Numbered from the stretch's first letter, positions 7,556-14,886 are shown. The stretch is 15,089 bases of DNA from Methylococcaceae bacterium (GCA_013140465.1 JABFST010000472.1:1-15089); one strand, 5' to 3'. Translations and numbers: made by a program. The notes: generated from the sequence alone by a model not told the origin.

Positions 7556-8530
7556 ATGACTGCCCCTAATGACGAATCAGCGCAATATCTAATTAGCACG
7601 GTTTCTAAACGCTCAGGTGTCAAGTCCGATTTGGTGAGGGCTTGGGAACGCCGCTATCAGGAGGTTACGCCTACGCGCACCGCAGGTGGGCATCGGGTCT
7701 ATACGGACCAAGACATCGCGCGCCTAAAATTGCTTAACCAAGCCACCAACAACGGGCATAGCATTAGCCAGATTGCGCAATTTTCGTTGGATGACTTAAA
7801 AAAGTTGTTAAAAGACGATCCTGCGCTCAACGCCCCGGCCTTTATTAGCCCCGCACGCCCGGGTAGCGACAAGCTATTTCTTGCCGAAGAGTATATCGAC
7901 AAATGCTATGCCGCCGTGCTGGCGTTTGATGCCAGAATGCTGGAATCACATTTTGAAAACGCCATTGTTGAACTCGGCTCCGAAGCGTTTATTGAACACT
8001 TGCTCACGCCGTTGCTGACCCAAATCGGCGACCGCTGGAAAGCTGGCGAATTGCGCCCGGTACATGAACACATGGCCTCGTCGGTGATACGCTCGCTTAC
8101 TTATATATTGCGCAACAACAACCCCAGCCCAGCCAATGCGCCGAAAATGATAGTCAGCACCCCCATCGGACAACTGCATGAATTGGGGGCTTTGTTGGCG
8201 GCGATTATGGCGGAGCTTAGCGGCTGGGATGTCACTTATTTAGGGACTAACCTGCCCGCCGAAGAAATTGCGGCGGGGGTTAAATATACCCAAGCATTGG
8301 CACTGACCATCAGCCTGAGTTTTGCTGCTGACGACCATGTTGTGCCTAAAGAACTGCGACGCCTAAAAAAACTGATAGGCAACGATGTCGCGCTGATAGT
8401 CGGCGGGCGTGCCGCCGGGCATTTCCAGCCCGTGTTATCTGAGATAGGCGTCGTCAACATTAATGGCTATGCGCATTATCGACAAATTTTGGCACAGTTG
8501 GCAGCCAAAAATAAGGCACAAACCCAGTAG
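7556..8530 (+). CDS. MerR-family regulator with a cobalamin-binding sensor (CarH/LitR type)
   Basis: The 324-residue protein has an N-terminal MerR winged helix (about 11-80: VSKRSGVKSDLVRAWERRY, then TAGGHRVYTDQDIARL). A four-helix cobalamin cap (about 105-190) and a Rossmann-like B12-binding domain (about 196-315) follow. The CarH signature W-x9-E-H is present as Trp161, Glu171 and His172. The lower axial ligand motif is GQLHELG with His208, and SL (253-254) and GG (283-284) mark the B12 pocket. CarH/LitR proteins use adenosylcobalamin as a light sensor: dark tetramers repress and light breaks them apart. These residues predict B12 binding, and light sensing is inference. No carotenoid or photolyase gene is in the window. 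The Shine-Dalgarno sequence is weak (AAGAAG). Confidence 0.85.
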   Translation: MTAPNDESAQYLISTVSKRSGVKSDLVRAWERRYQEVTPTRTAGGHRVYTDQDIARLKLLNQATNNGHSISQIAQFSLDDLKKLLKDDPALNAPAFISPARPGSDKLFLAEEYIDKCYAAVLAFDARMLESHFENAIVELGSEAFIEHLLTPLLTQIGDRWKAGELRPVHEHMASSVIRSLTYILRNNNPSPANAPKMIVSTPIGQLHELGALLAAIMAELSGWDVTYLGTNLPAEEIAAGVKYTQALALTISLSFAADDHVVPKELRRLKKLIGNDVALIVGGRAAGHFQPVLSEIGVVNINGYAHYRQILAQLAAKNKAQTQ

Positions 8531-8534
8531 CCGC

Positions 8535-9071
8535 TTACGCCGATTCTTGCAGATACACATTCTTTAACGCGACATAATGTTGTGCCGAATACGCCAAAAA
8601 AGCTTTTTCGGTATCCGATAAAGCACGCGCCTGTTTGGCGGGTGCGCCCACATACAAATATCCGCCCGCCAAGGTTTTGCCCGGCGGCACCAAAGCCCCC
8701 GCCCCCAGCATCACATAATCTTCCAGCACCGCGCCATCCAAAATAGTGGCACTGATGCCTATCAGGCAATAAGCCCCGATAGTGCACGCATGGACAACGG
8801 CATTGTGGCCTTTCGTTACTTGCTCGCCTATCGTCAGCGGCTGGCTTTTAGGGGCGTAAGGGCTGGCGTGGGACACATGCAGCACTGCGCCATCCTGCAC
8901 ATTCGTTCCCGCCCCTATGGTAATGCTTTCGACATCGCCGCGCACTACCGCGCCCGGCCACACTGACACGTCGTCGCCTAAGGTGACATTGCCGATAACA
9001 ACCGCATTATCATCCACATAAACCGCTTGCCCTAGCGTAGGCAACTGGTCTTTAAATTTTCTAATAGCCAC
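8535..9071 (-). CDS. Gamma-class carbonic anhydrase-like hexapeptide-repeat protein
   Basis: This is a 178-residue left-handed beta-helix protein of the YrdA/gamma-carbonic anhydrase type. The zinc ligands are in the expected positions: His65 (NVQDGAVLH), His89 and His94 (VTKGHNAVVH). The conserved Arg44 and Asp46 are in VVRGDVESITIG. Hexapeptide repeats run from about 22 to 140 and are followed by a C-terminal helix (DTEKAFLAYSAQHYVAL). Family members are cytosolic trimers; many bind metal, but hydratase activity is not always shown. The start is GTG, supported by AAGGA 6 nt upstream. The stop lies only 4 bp from the stop of the convergent cobalamin-type regulator. Confidence 0.92.
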   Translation of the reverse strand: MAIRKFKDQLPTLGQAVYVDDNAVVIGNVTLGDDVSVWPGAVVRGDVESITIGAGTNVQDGAVLHVSHASPYAPKSQPLTIGEQVTKGHNAVVHACTIGAYCLIGISATILDGAVLEDYVMLGAGALVPPGKTLAGGYLYVGAPAKQARALSDTEKAFLAYSAQHYVALKNVYLQESA

Positions 9072-9134
9072 AGTATTTCCTTAGTGTTGCAACATCAATA
9101 AAGCTGCGATATTGACATAAAACCCACGCCCCAT

Positions 9135-9187
9135 GCCAGCTTAAATAGGGGGCTGGGTTGACAACGGCCCCACAAAACAAAGCTGGC
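9135..9187 (-). other. Two-tier hairpin upstream of the carbonic anhydrase-like gene
   Basis: GCCAGCTT (9135-9142) and AAGCTGGC (9180-9187) form a perfect 8-bp outer stem. Inside, GGGGC (9149-9153) pairs with GCCCC (9167-9171). It lies 64 bp upstream of the GTG and could be part of that 5' leader or an intergenic element. Strand is not determined by the pairing; minus is assumed from the adjacent gene. Confidence 0.35.
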
Positions 9188-9245
9188 CCTCCCTTTTGGT
9201 AACGGCTAGCTCGCAAAACCTTTACCCCAATAGGACTTAGCAAGC

Positions 9246-9347
9246 TTATCCGTAACTTCTCATTAGTGGCAGGATAAAGACCTGCGAGGTTTATAAAACC
9301 TCGCAGGTCTAACGATTGCCTACAACTAATAAGAAGTTCCGCTTATT
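9246..9347. repeat. Imperfect long inverted repeat with perfect 15-bp core (MITE- or REP-like)
   Basis: The core AGACCTGCGAGGTTT (9278-9292), ATA, AAACCTCGCAGGTCT (9296-9310) is a perfect 33-bp palindrome. Symmetry continues outside it: AACTTCT-C-ATTAGT (9254-9267) mirrors ACTAAT-A-AGAAGTT (9325-9338), then decays to about 9246 and 9347. No open frame and no clear target duplication are seen. I recall similar AGACCTGCGAGG palindromes between genes in many bacterial genomes, so a dispersed repeat is likely. The rest of 9072-9560, outside this and the hairpin at 9135-9187, shows nothing I can support. Confidence 0.6.
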
Positions 9348-9560
9348 CCCCCTCACACCCTGCCAACTGTTGATTTGCCAACACCTAACTAGCAAATGCT
9401 TATTTAATCTGATGCTCAACAAGCAATAGCCCGCCTGAGTCTGACGGCAAAATTCGCCCGCCTACACCCAAAAAAAATCCCGTCCAAGCAAAAAAGTTCC
9501 ATATAAACTATTTTTAATACAATCACTTATAGCCTAAGCAAGCATTTTCCTTAAGACTGG

Positions 9561-9579
9561 TGTAGTGATTATCAAAAAC
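9561..9579 (+). promoter_or_regulatory. Fur-box-like site upstream of tonB
   Basis: TGTAGTGATTATCAAAAAC matches the 19-bp classical Fur box at 13 positions by eye, including the full central TGATTATCA. It lies about 130 bp upstream of tonB, a position consistent with iron control of a tonB operon. No strong -35/-10 pair was found next to it. Confidence 0.35.
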
Positions 9580-9620
9580 TGGCACGGTAGCTGCTTTAGT
9601 AAACAATACATAAGCACTAA

Positions 9621-9687
9621 AGCCGGACACCGACAACACACCCTGTTGTCGGCTCATGATTGCATGAACTCGCGCCGGCTCTTTTTT
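9621..9687 (+). promoter_or_regulatory. Structured leader / attenuator-like element before tonB
   Basis: Three helices can form together. P1 pairs AGCCGG (9621-9626) with CCGGCT (9675-9680). P2 pairs CCGACAAC (9630-9637) with GTTGTCGG (9645-9652). P3 pairs TCATG (9654-9658) with CATGA (9663-9667). All are perfect, and six T follow at 9682-9687. A competing stem, GTCGGC (9648-9653) with GCCGGC (9674-9679), encloses P3, excludes P1 and P2 and also ends at the T run. The tonB ribosome binding site GGGAG begins 8 nt later. This layout suits transcription attenuation. The ligand is unknown. Confidence 0.5.
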
Positions 9688-9706
9688 ATTTAACGGGAGC
9701 GTTAGC

Positions 9707-10537
9707 ATGAATAGACCTTTGCCAGTTTTCGACCACGATAAACCACCCGCACTTGTGTCGGAAAAGAAAAAGACCAATGTCATCGCCATTAAGCCCGATG
9801 TTCACCGTTCGTCTGCCGCACGTTGGTCAGGCGTGGCAACAGGCGTATTGGCTGATTTTCGGCCCAACTTTACGCAACGGGACAACAAGCTGGTTGATTA
9901 TCTGTTGATAGGCATTTTATCCGTGCTGATACACAGTGTTGTTTACGACCATTTCCAACAGTCGAAAATCGAAGATGAGCAAATAGCAGCCATCAAACCA
10001 CCGCCCAAAGTACAGATTTCTTTTGTGCGCCCGCAACCTAAACATGTGGATCAGCCCCCACCCCCGCCGCCACCGCCAAAAGTGGTGGCGTTAAAAAAAC
10101 CGCCTAAACCCAAAGTGAAACCCAAACCGGCTCCTAAACCCGTCGTGCAAACACCACCGCCGCCGATAGCCACAACCACAGAAGTTACTGACAGCGCCGC
10201 ACCCGTGATGGCTGCACCACCACCGCCTCCACCGCCACCGCCCGTGGAAAAGGTCACACAACCGAGTGCAGGTGCGGGTTACTTGAACAATCCGCCGCCC
10301 GTCTATCCTGAGCTGGCAATGGAACGCGGCTGGGAAGGCAAAGTGGTTATGAAAGTGCATGTTTTGGCCAGCGGCAAACCCGACCAAGTCAATGTGCAAA
10401 AATCCAGCGGCAAAGACATCTTAGACGATGAGGCCGTCAGAACGGTACGCCAATGGTCATTCGTACCCGCTAAGCGCGGCACAACCCCCATCGATGGGTG
10501 GGTCACTATTCCAATTACTTTTAACATACAAGCTTGA
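9707..10537 (+). CDS. tonB: TonB energy-transducing protein with long cytoplasmic N-terminus
   Basis: TonB carries energy from the inner-membrane proton gradient to outer-membrane receptors. The 276 residues comprise an unusual 61-residue cytoplasmic N-terminus and one membrane anchor at about 62-80 with the conserved S72-x3-H76 (SVLIH). A periplasmic Pro/Lys-rich spacer at about 98-181 has runs of 8 (117-124) and 9 (171-179) prolines. The C-terminal TonB domain at about 192-276 contains PPPVYPELAMERGWEGKV and VRQWSFVPAK. The ATG has GGGAG 7 nt upstream. exbB follows 9 bp after the stop. E. coli TonB has only about a dozen residues before its anchor, so the N-terminal extension is notable. 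Confidence 0.95.
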   Translation: MNRPLPVFDHDKPPALVSEKKKTNVIAIKPDVHRSSAARWSGVATGVLADFRPNFTQRDNKLVDYLLIGILSVLIHSVVYDHFQQSKIEDEQIAAIKPPPKVQISFVRPQPKHVDQPPPPPPPPKVVALKKPPKPKVKPKPAPKPVVQTPPPPIATTTEVTDSAAPVMAAPPPPPPPPPVEKVTQPSAGAGYLNNPPPVYPELAMERGWEGKVVMKVHVLASGKPDQVNVQKSSGKDILDDEAVRTVRQWSFVPAKRGTTPIDGWVTIPITFNIQA

Positions 10538-10546
10538 GGTTTTTTT

Positions 10547-11512
10547 ATGGCACAAACGACAACAACGGCAGCAACGGGGATTCCTCAGGCCGCCATCGCA
10601 ACCCCGCCAACAGGCGTACCCGCAACCGCAACGCCGATTACAGGCAGTCCCGTACCCGGCACAGACTTGACCGCAGCCAAAACCGTAGCGGCAGATGCCA
10701 CGCCGCAATTGGCGAATGTCGCCAAAGATGCCGCGCCAGCCGCCCATGACATCACGTCAGCCTTGATTGTTGATGCAACCCTTTATGTATTGATTGCCTT
10801 TTCGGCAATCACTTGGGCCTTAATCCTTATTAAAGGCATACAGCATTTGCGTATCAGTTATTACAACCGGGGTTACCACAAGAAGTTTTGGAAAGCCCAA
10901 GACTTCCAAGCCGCTTCCGAATTGCCCGTTAATAATGGCCCGGCAGCACGCGTGGCGGAAGTGGGATTTAACACTTTACGCGAAGCAGACGGCGGCACCA
11001 GTACCCACGATTTGGAACACACAGGCGACCGCCAAGAATTGCTGGACAGACGCTTGCGCCAGCAAATGCAGAAAGAACGCGGTGCTTTAGAAAGCGGCCT
11101 GTCGATTTTGGCAACTATCGGCAGTATCTCACCGTTTGTCGGCTTGTTCGGTACGGTATGGGGCATTATGGGCGCATTGACCAGCATCAGCAAAAGCGGT
11201 TCTGCCAGCCTTGAAGTCGTGGCAGGGCCTATTGGTGAAGCCTTGGTCGCCACAGCGGTGGGTATTGCCGTCGCTGTTCCGGCGGTGATTGGCTATAACT
11301 TTTTTATCCGCCGCAACAAAGTCATTTGGGCGTTCTTGGATGATTTTGCCATTGATTTTGTGCATCTGGCCTTAAAAACCTCGTTTTTAATCAGACGACC
11401 AGAAGCCCCTATCGGCACAGCTGCGGTCCGTAATGAACCGCCAAAACCTAAAAAGGCCGTGCCTAGCACAGGCAACATAGAAGACCTATCAGCGGAAGGG
11501 GCGCAAATCTAA
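10547..11512 (+). CDS. exbB: ExbB proton-channel subunit with Ala/Thr/Pro-rich N-terminus
   Basis: ExbB forms the pentameric inner-membrane scaffold that, with ExbD, powers TonB. The protein has 321 residues against about 244 in E. coli ExbB. Residues 1-70 are rich in Ala, Thr and Pro, without a recognisable signal peptide, and should lie in the periplasm before membrane segment 1 (about 72-97). A large cytoplasmic loop follows (about 98-182). Segment 2 (about 183-213) contains GLFGTVWGIMGAL. Segment 3 (about 230-252) has the conserved Glu231 in GEALVATAVGIAVAVPAV. GAGG lies 7 nt before the ATG and overlaps the tonB stop. The stop shares one base with the exbD start. Confidence 0.95.
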   Translation: MAQTTTTAATGIPQAAIATPPTGVPATATPITGSPVPGTDLTAAKTVAADATPQLANVAKDAAPAAHDITSALIVDATLYVLIAFSAITWALILIKGIQHLRISYYNRGYHKKFWKAQDFQAASELPVNNGPAARVAEVGFNTLREADGGTSTHDLEHTGDRQELLDRRLRQQMQKERGALESGLSILATIGSISPFVGLFGTVWGIMGALTSISKSGSASLEVVAGPIGEALVATAVGIAVAVPAVIGYNFFIRRNKVIWAFLDDFAIDFVHLALKTSFLIRRPEAPIGTAAVRNEPPKPKKAVPSTGNIEDLSAEGAQI

Positions 11513-11925
11513 TGGCTTTTAAGACACAAGATGATGGCGGCGATGATGTGATGAGCGAAATCAACGTTACGCCCTTAGTAGACGTCATGTTGGTGTTGCT
11601 GGTGGTGTTTATCGTCACTGCGCCATTATTAACCCAAGCGGTGCATGTCAATCTGCCCAAAACGGCAGAAACAGCACCCCCCGAAGAAAAAGAGGCGGTT
11701 TATATCAGTGTCGATGCCAAAGGCAAAGTGTTCATCGACAAAACCGAGATTGCACTCGAAGCATTTGAAAACGAATTGCTGCAACGCAAAGCCGCCGACC
11801 CCGAAATCGCGCTCAACCTCAATGCCGACGATGCCGTGCAATACGGCACTGTCGCTAAAGTCATGTCCTCCATAGAACGTTCGGGTATTACCAAACTCGC
11901 TGTTCTGACTGTTCCGGGTAAATAA
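11512..11925 (+). CDS. exbD: ExbD biopolymer transport protein
   Basis: ExbD is the proton-responsive partner of ExbB. The 137-residue protein has a short cytoplasmic N-terminus and a single membrane helix at about 23-40 with the functional Asp24 in NVTPLVDVMLVLLVVF. A periplasmic domain includes VHVNLPKT and a C-terminal VMSSIERSGITKLAVLT. The length is typical. The start overlaps the exbB stop as TAATG, so translation is likely coupled. It ends the tonB-exbB-exbD unit, and the receptor gene follows after 250 bp of structured sequence. Confidence 0.96.
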   Translation: MAFKTQDDGGDDVMSEINVTPLVDVMLVLLVVFIVTAPLLTQAVHVNLPKTAETAPPEEKEAVYISVDAKGKVFIDKTEIALEAFENELLQRKAADPEIALNLNADDAVQYGTVAKVMSSIERSGITKLAVLTVPGK

Positions 11926-11947
11926 CGCTCATCCAATACCCCCAAAA

Positions 11948-11965
11948 CCAGCCCTCTTGGGCTGG
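11948..11965. terminator. Hairpin downstream of exbD
   Basis: CCAGCCC-TCTT-GGGCTGG is a perfect 7-bp stem with a tetraloop, 22 bp after the exbD stop. No T run follows on the plus strand (a TTTT follows on the minus strand). It may cap the exbD message or cause partial termination before the receptor, but it is not a textbook terminator for exbD. Confidence 0.45.
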
Positions 11966-12005
11966 CTAGGGAAGCTTTGCCCAAAAAAAAAGTTATTGGC
12001 GATTA

Positions 12006-12143
12006 CCGGAGGCTCGATGAACCACAGATGGCACGCATAGGACTTAAACACCACTTTAACAAGGGGACTCTGAACGTTTAAAGCCTATCGTGTTATCTGT
12101 CTGTCAGCAGCCTCCGGGGTCCCTCGTGCAGGGTCGCCACCCT
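12006..12143 (+). ncRNA. Candidate structured RNA leader of the TonB-dependent receptor
   Basis: A long hairpin occupies 12006-12117. CCGGAGGCT (12006-12014) pairs with AGCCTCCGG (12109-12117). A 12-bp helix pairs 12024-12035 with 12089-12100, 5 bp pair 12037-12041 with 12084-12088, and 6 bp pair TTAAAC (12044-12049) with GTTTAA (12076-12081). The apical loop is 26 nt. The two mismatches within the 12-bp helix are G-U only on the plus strand. Loop bases GGGGAC (12063-12068) can pair with GTCCCT (12119-12124). Local hairpins CCCT/AGGG and AGGGT/ACCCT compete 3' of the stem. The receptor ATG is 32 nt further on. There is no open frame, and no known RNA family was recognised. Confidence 0.55.
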
Positions 12144-12175
12144 TTAGATACCAGACATTTATAGAGAAACTAGCC

Positions 12176-14842
12176 ATGAACAAGCACCGACCCGGTGGGC
12201 AACCACCCCGAAGCCAGAAACGCAAAGACGCATCTTTTCAAAGCGCGGCCTTATTGGTCGCTGCCAGCTTGCTGGCTCCTAACTACAGTTATGCCAAAGA
12301 TGACACCGATTTGGCAGCCGAAGTGGAACGCCTTAAAAAAGAGTTGGCGGCCTCCAAACAAGAAAATGAACAGCTGAAAAAATCCGTGGCAACCACGGCA
12401 GCCGAACCGGCAGTTGCTCCTGCTGCCGAAGTCGCGCCCGTCGTTGCGGCACCGCTGGCTGAAGCCATCCCGAGCAAACCCGAATTTGTTGCCGAAGCCC
12501 CAAAAGCCTTAGGCGAAATCGTCGTGAACTCACGCCGTAAGGAAGAAAAACTGCAAGACGTACCATTGCCCATTTCAGTAGTCGGCGGTGAAGTCACTAA
12601 GCGTGACAACATCGTATCAGTGCATGAAATTACTCAAAAAGTGCCTAACTTATTGTTTACCGCTAGTAACTCTCGGCAAACCAGTATCGCCATCCGTGGC
12701 TTGGGCAAAAACGCCAGTGACGAAGCGCGCGACCCCAGCGTCGGCGTACAAGTCGATAACGTGCCGATTATTTGGCCGGGCAGCGCTTACACCAACTTCG
12801 TCGATTTGGACCATATCGAGTTATTGCGCGGCCCACAAGGCACGTTACAAGGCAAAAACGCCAACTTAGGCTTGTTAAACATCGTCACCAAAGCCCCATC
12901 ATGGAAATCCCAATATTATGTGGAAGGTTTTGCCGGCAATCGTGATTCTTTGCAAGGCAAAGCCTCGGCAACGGGCGCGGTTATTGATGGCTTGTTGGCA
13001 TATCGTGGCTCTTTTTACATCGACAAACGCGATGGCTTTGTCGATAACCTAGATGGCCCAGTCACTATCGGTAAGCTTAAAGAAACCACCCGTTTAGGCG
13101 GGCGATTACAGTTGTTGTTCACCCCCACCGAAAAACTGTCCGCCAAAATTATCTTGGATCGCGCCTCATCGACCAACTCGCAAATTGCCGACTATAACGT
13201 GATAGACCCGGTTAAATTTACCACTGGGGAATTGCGCGCCACCAGTTGGAGCACCCGCTTGGCACGCGACCATTTCAACCAAAATGGCAAGACCTTTAGG
13301 GCAGTCAGCGGCGACCCGCGCAAAGTGCAATTCGACGACATACGCGGCTCACGCGCTGACCAACAAGGCGTATCTGGCGAAATCAACTACGATTTGCCGG
13401 GCCACAAACTCACGTCCATCTCCGCTTACCGCTACGGCATGTTTGAACCGCATAACGACGGCGACCGTTCACCCTTTGCCATCTCTGAGATTGCTGGCGG
13501 CACTGTAGAGGCACGGCAATGGTCACAAGAACTGCGCTTGACCTCACTAGAGCCAGGCTTTGGGTTTATTGACTATCAAGTCGGTGCGCTAGGCTTAAGG
13601 ACGAATAATGATGTCACCAGCCAAACCGCTTATGGCGCCGATGCAGGTGCATTTAATGCCAGCAATGCCGCGTATAGCCGCCTTAACGCAACCGCCATAG
13701 GCCGCCAATTAATGCGCGACTCCTTAGACGGCTTGTTGGCTACGACCTTAAATAACCCAACTGTTACGAGTTTATCGGCATTTGGCCAAGCCGATTTGCA
13801 TATCACCGACAAAGCCACGCTGACCTTAGGCATACGCGATACTTGGGAAGACCGCAGCAACACCACCCAAAAATATTATTCCACGCCCCATGACCTAACC
13901 TTAGCCAATTACAAAGGCGCAACTGCCAAAAACATCTCCGATGCCATCAGCATCCGTGGCAACGGCATTAGCGGCGGCATTTTAGGCAATCAATACGGCA
14001 AAATCGACCGCCAAGGGTTTGACGAAAACTCACAAAACTGGTTGGTCAACCCTAACTACAAATTTACTAAAGATTTGATGGTTTATTTCTCTGTGGCAGG
14101 GGGCGAAAAAGCGGGGGCGGCGTTGTTTGATGCCAACGGCAAGGCAGAAAACGCCAAGTCCGAAAAAGTACTGGATTTTGAATTGGGGCTTAAAAGCTCT
14201 TGGTTTAACCGCTCATTGTTTGTCAACCTCAACCTATACGACACCTTGGTCGCCGATTACCAAGCCCGTTTGACGGTTGCCGATGCCACCACAAATTCAG
14301 GCTTTAGGACCAAAACAGGTAACGTCGGTGAAATTGAAATGCAGGGTGTGGAATTAGAAACCACTTGGATACCGTTGGAAGGCTTAAGTACCTTCTTAAA
14401 CGGCGCGTTTAACCATGCGGTATACACCGATTTTGCCAACGCCCCTTGCGTACCCGAAGACAACAACAGCAAGCCTTGCAACTTTACCGGCAAAACCATT
14501 CCGAACGCGCCACAGTTTACCGTCAACTTTGGCGCAGATTACCGTAAGCCTTTGGGATTTTATGGCTTAGATGGCATCGTCTTCCTGAACAACAGCTACC
14601 GTTCTGGCGCCAACATGAATTCCGACTTATCACAATACGGCTGGCAAAAAGCTTATCACATCACTGATGGCGGTATTGGTGTTGCCAGCCATAACGGCAA
14701 ATACAACCTGAGCCTGATTGCCCGCAATATTTTTGACACCCGTTTTGTCACCAATGTCGGCAGCATGTCCGGCACCAGCACCGTCAGCGGCGTACAAGGC
14801 GAAGCACGTTATTTTGGCGTGAACTTTAGGTCAAACTTTTAA
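12176..14842 (+). CDS. TonB-dependent outer-membrane receptor with N-terminal periplasmic coiled coil
   Basis: This is an 888-residue outer-membrane beta-barrel importer of unknown substrate. The signal peptide is at about 1-40 (cut after YSYA). Residues 46-71 form a coiled coil with hydrophobic a/d positions at 46, 50, 53, 57, 67 and 71 and Asn at 64. An Ala/Pro/Glu linker (about 72-110) leads to a TonB-box-like EIVVNS (114-119). The plug (about 122-240) contains SIAIRGLG and LLRGPQGTLQGKNANLGLLN. The barrel ends in an aromatic residue, as usual (FGVNFRSNF). Cys758 and Cys768 lie in a likely extracellular loop. The start is set by the signal peptide; the ribosome binding site is weak (AGAGAAA). 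There is no STN domain. Location next to tonB-exbBD implies a dedicated transport system. Confidence 0.93.
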   Translation: MNKHRPGGQPPRSQKRKDASFQSAALLVAASLLAPNYSYAKDDTDLAAEVERLKKELAASKQENEQLKKSVATTAAEPAVAPAAEVAPVVAAPLAEAIPSKPEFVAEAPKALGEIVVNSRRKEEKLQDVPLPISVVGGEVTKRDNIVSVHEITQKVPNLLFTASNSRQTSIAIRGLGKNASDEARDPSVGVQVDNVPIIWPGSAYTNFVDLDHIELLRGPQGTLQGKNANLGLLNIVTKAPSWKSQYYVEGFAGNRDSLQGKASATGAVIDGLLAYRGSFYIDKRDGFVDNLDGPVTIGKLKETTRLGGRLQLLFTPTEKLSAKIILDRASSTNSQIADYNVIDPVKFTTGELRATSWSTRLARDHFNQNGKTFRAVSGDPRKVQFDDIRGSRADQQGVSGEINYDLPGHKLTSISAYRYGMFEPHNDGDRSPFAISEIAGGTVEARQWSQELRLTSLEPGFGFIDYQVGALGLRTNNDVTSQTAYGADAGAFNASNAAYSRLNATAIGRQLMRDSLDGLLATTLNNPTVTSLSAFGQADLHITDKATLTLGIRDTWEDRSNTTQKYYSTPHDLTLANYKGATAKNISDAISIRGNGISGGILGNQYGKIDRQGFDENSQNWLVNPNYKFTKDLMVYFSVAGGEKAGAALFDANGKAENAKSEKVLDFELGLKSSWFNRSLFVNLNLYDTLVADYQARLTVADATTNSGFRTKTGNVGEIEMQGVELETTWIPLEGLSTFLNGAFNHAVYTDFANAPCVPEDNNSKPCNFTGKTIPNAPQFTVNFGADYRKPLGFYGLDGIVFLNNSYRSGANMNSDLSQYGWQKAYHITDGGIGVASHNGKYNLSLIARNIFDTRFVTNVGSMSGTSTVSGVQGEARYFGVNFRSNF

Positions 14843-14886
14843 CGGCGACACCTCATCAAGACCCTTACACCTTACCCGGTATGGGT

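Noticed and set aside
9411..9480. Short direct repeat GCCCGCCT and a loose ATTTGC/GCAAAT inverted repeat nearby
   Set aside because: Too short and common for a supported feature.
9523..9789. Minus-strand open frame across the tonB start
   Set aside because: It overlaps the tonB leader and 5' coding region on the other strand and has no recognisable domain or start signal.
10051..10399. Minus-strand open frames rich in Gly or Arg/Trp opposite tonB
   Set aside because: They are mirror images of the TonB proline repeats (CCN codons read in reverse).
11926..12175. Cobalamin riboswitch before the receptor
   Set aside because: The conserved B12-box and surrounding core elements are not visible; the structure here is a single long hairpin.
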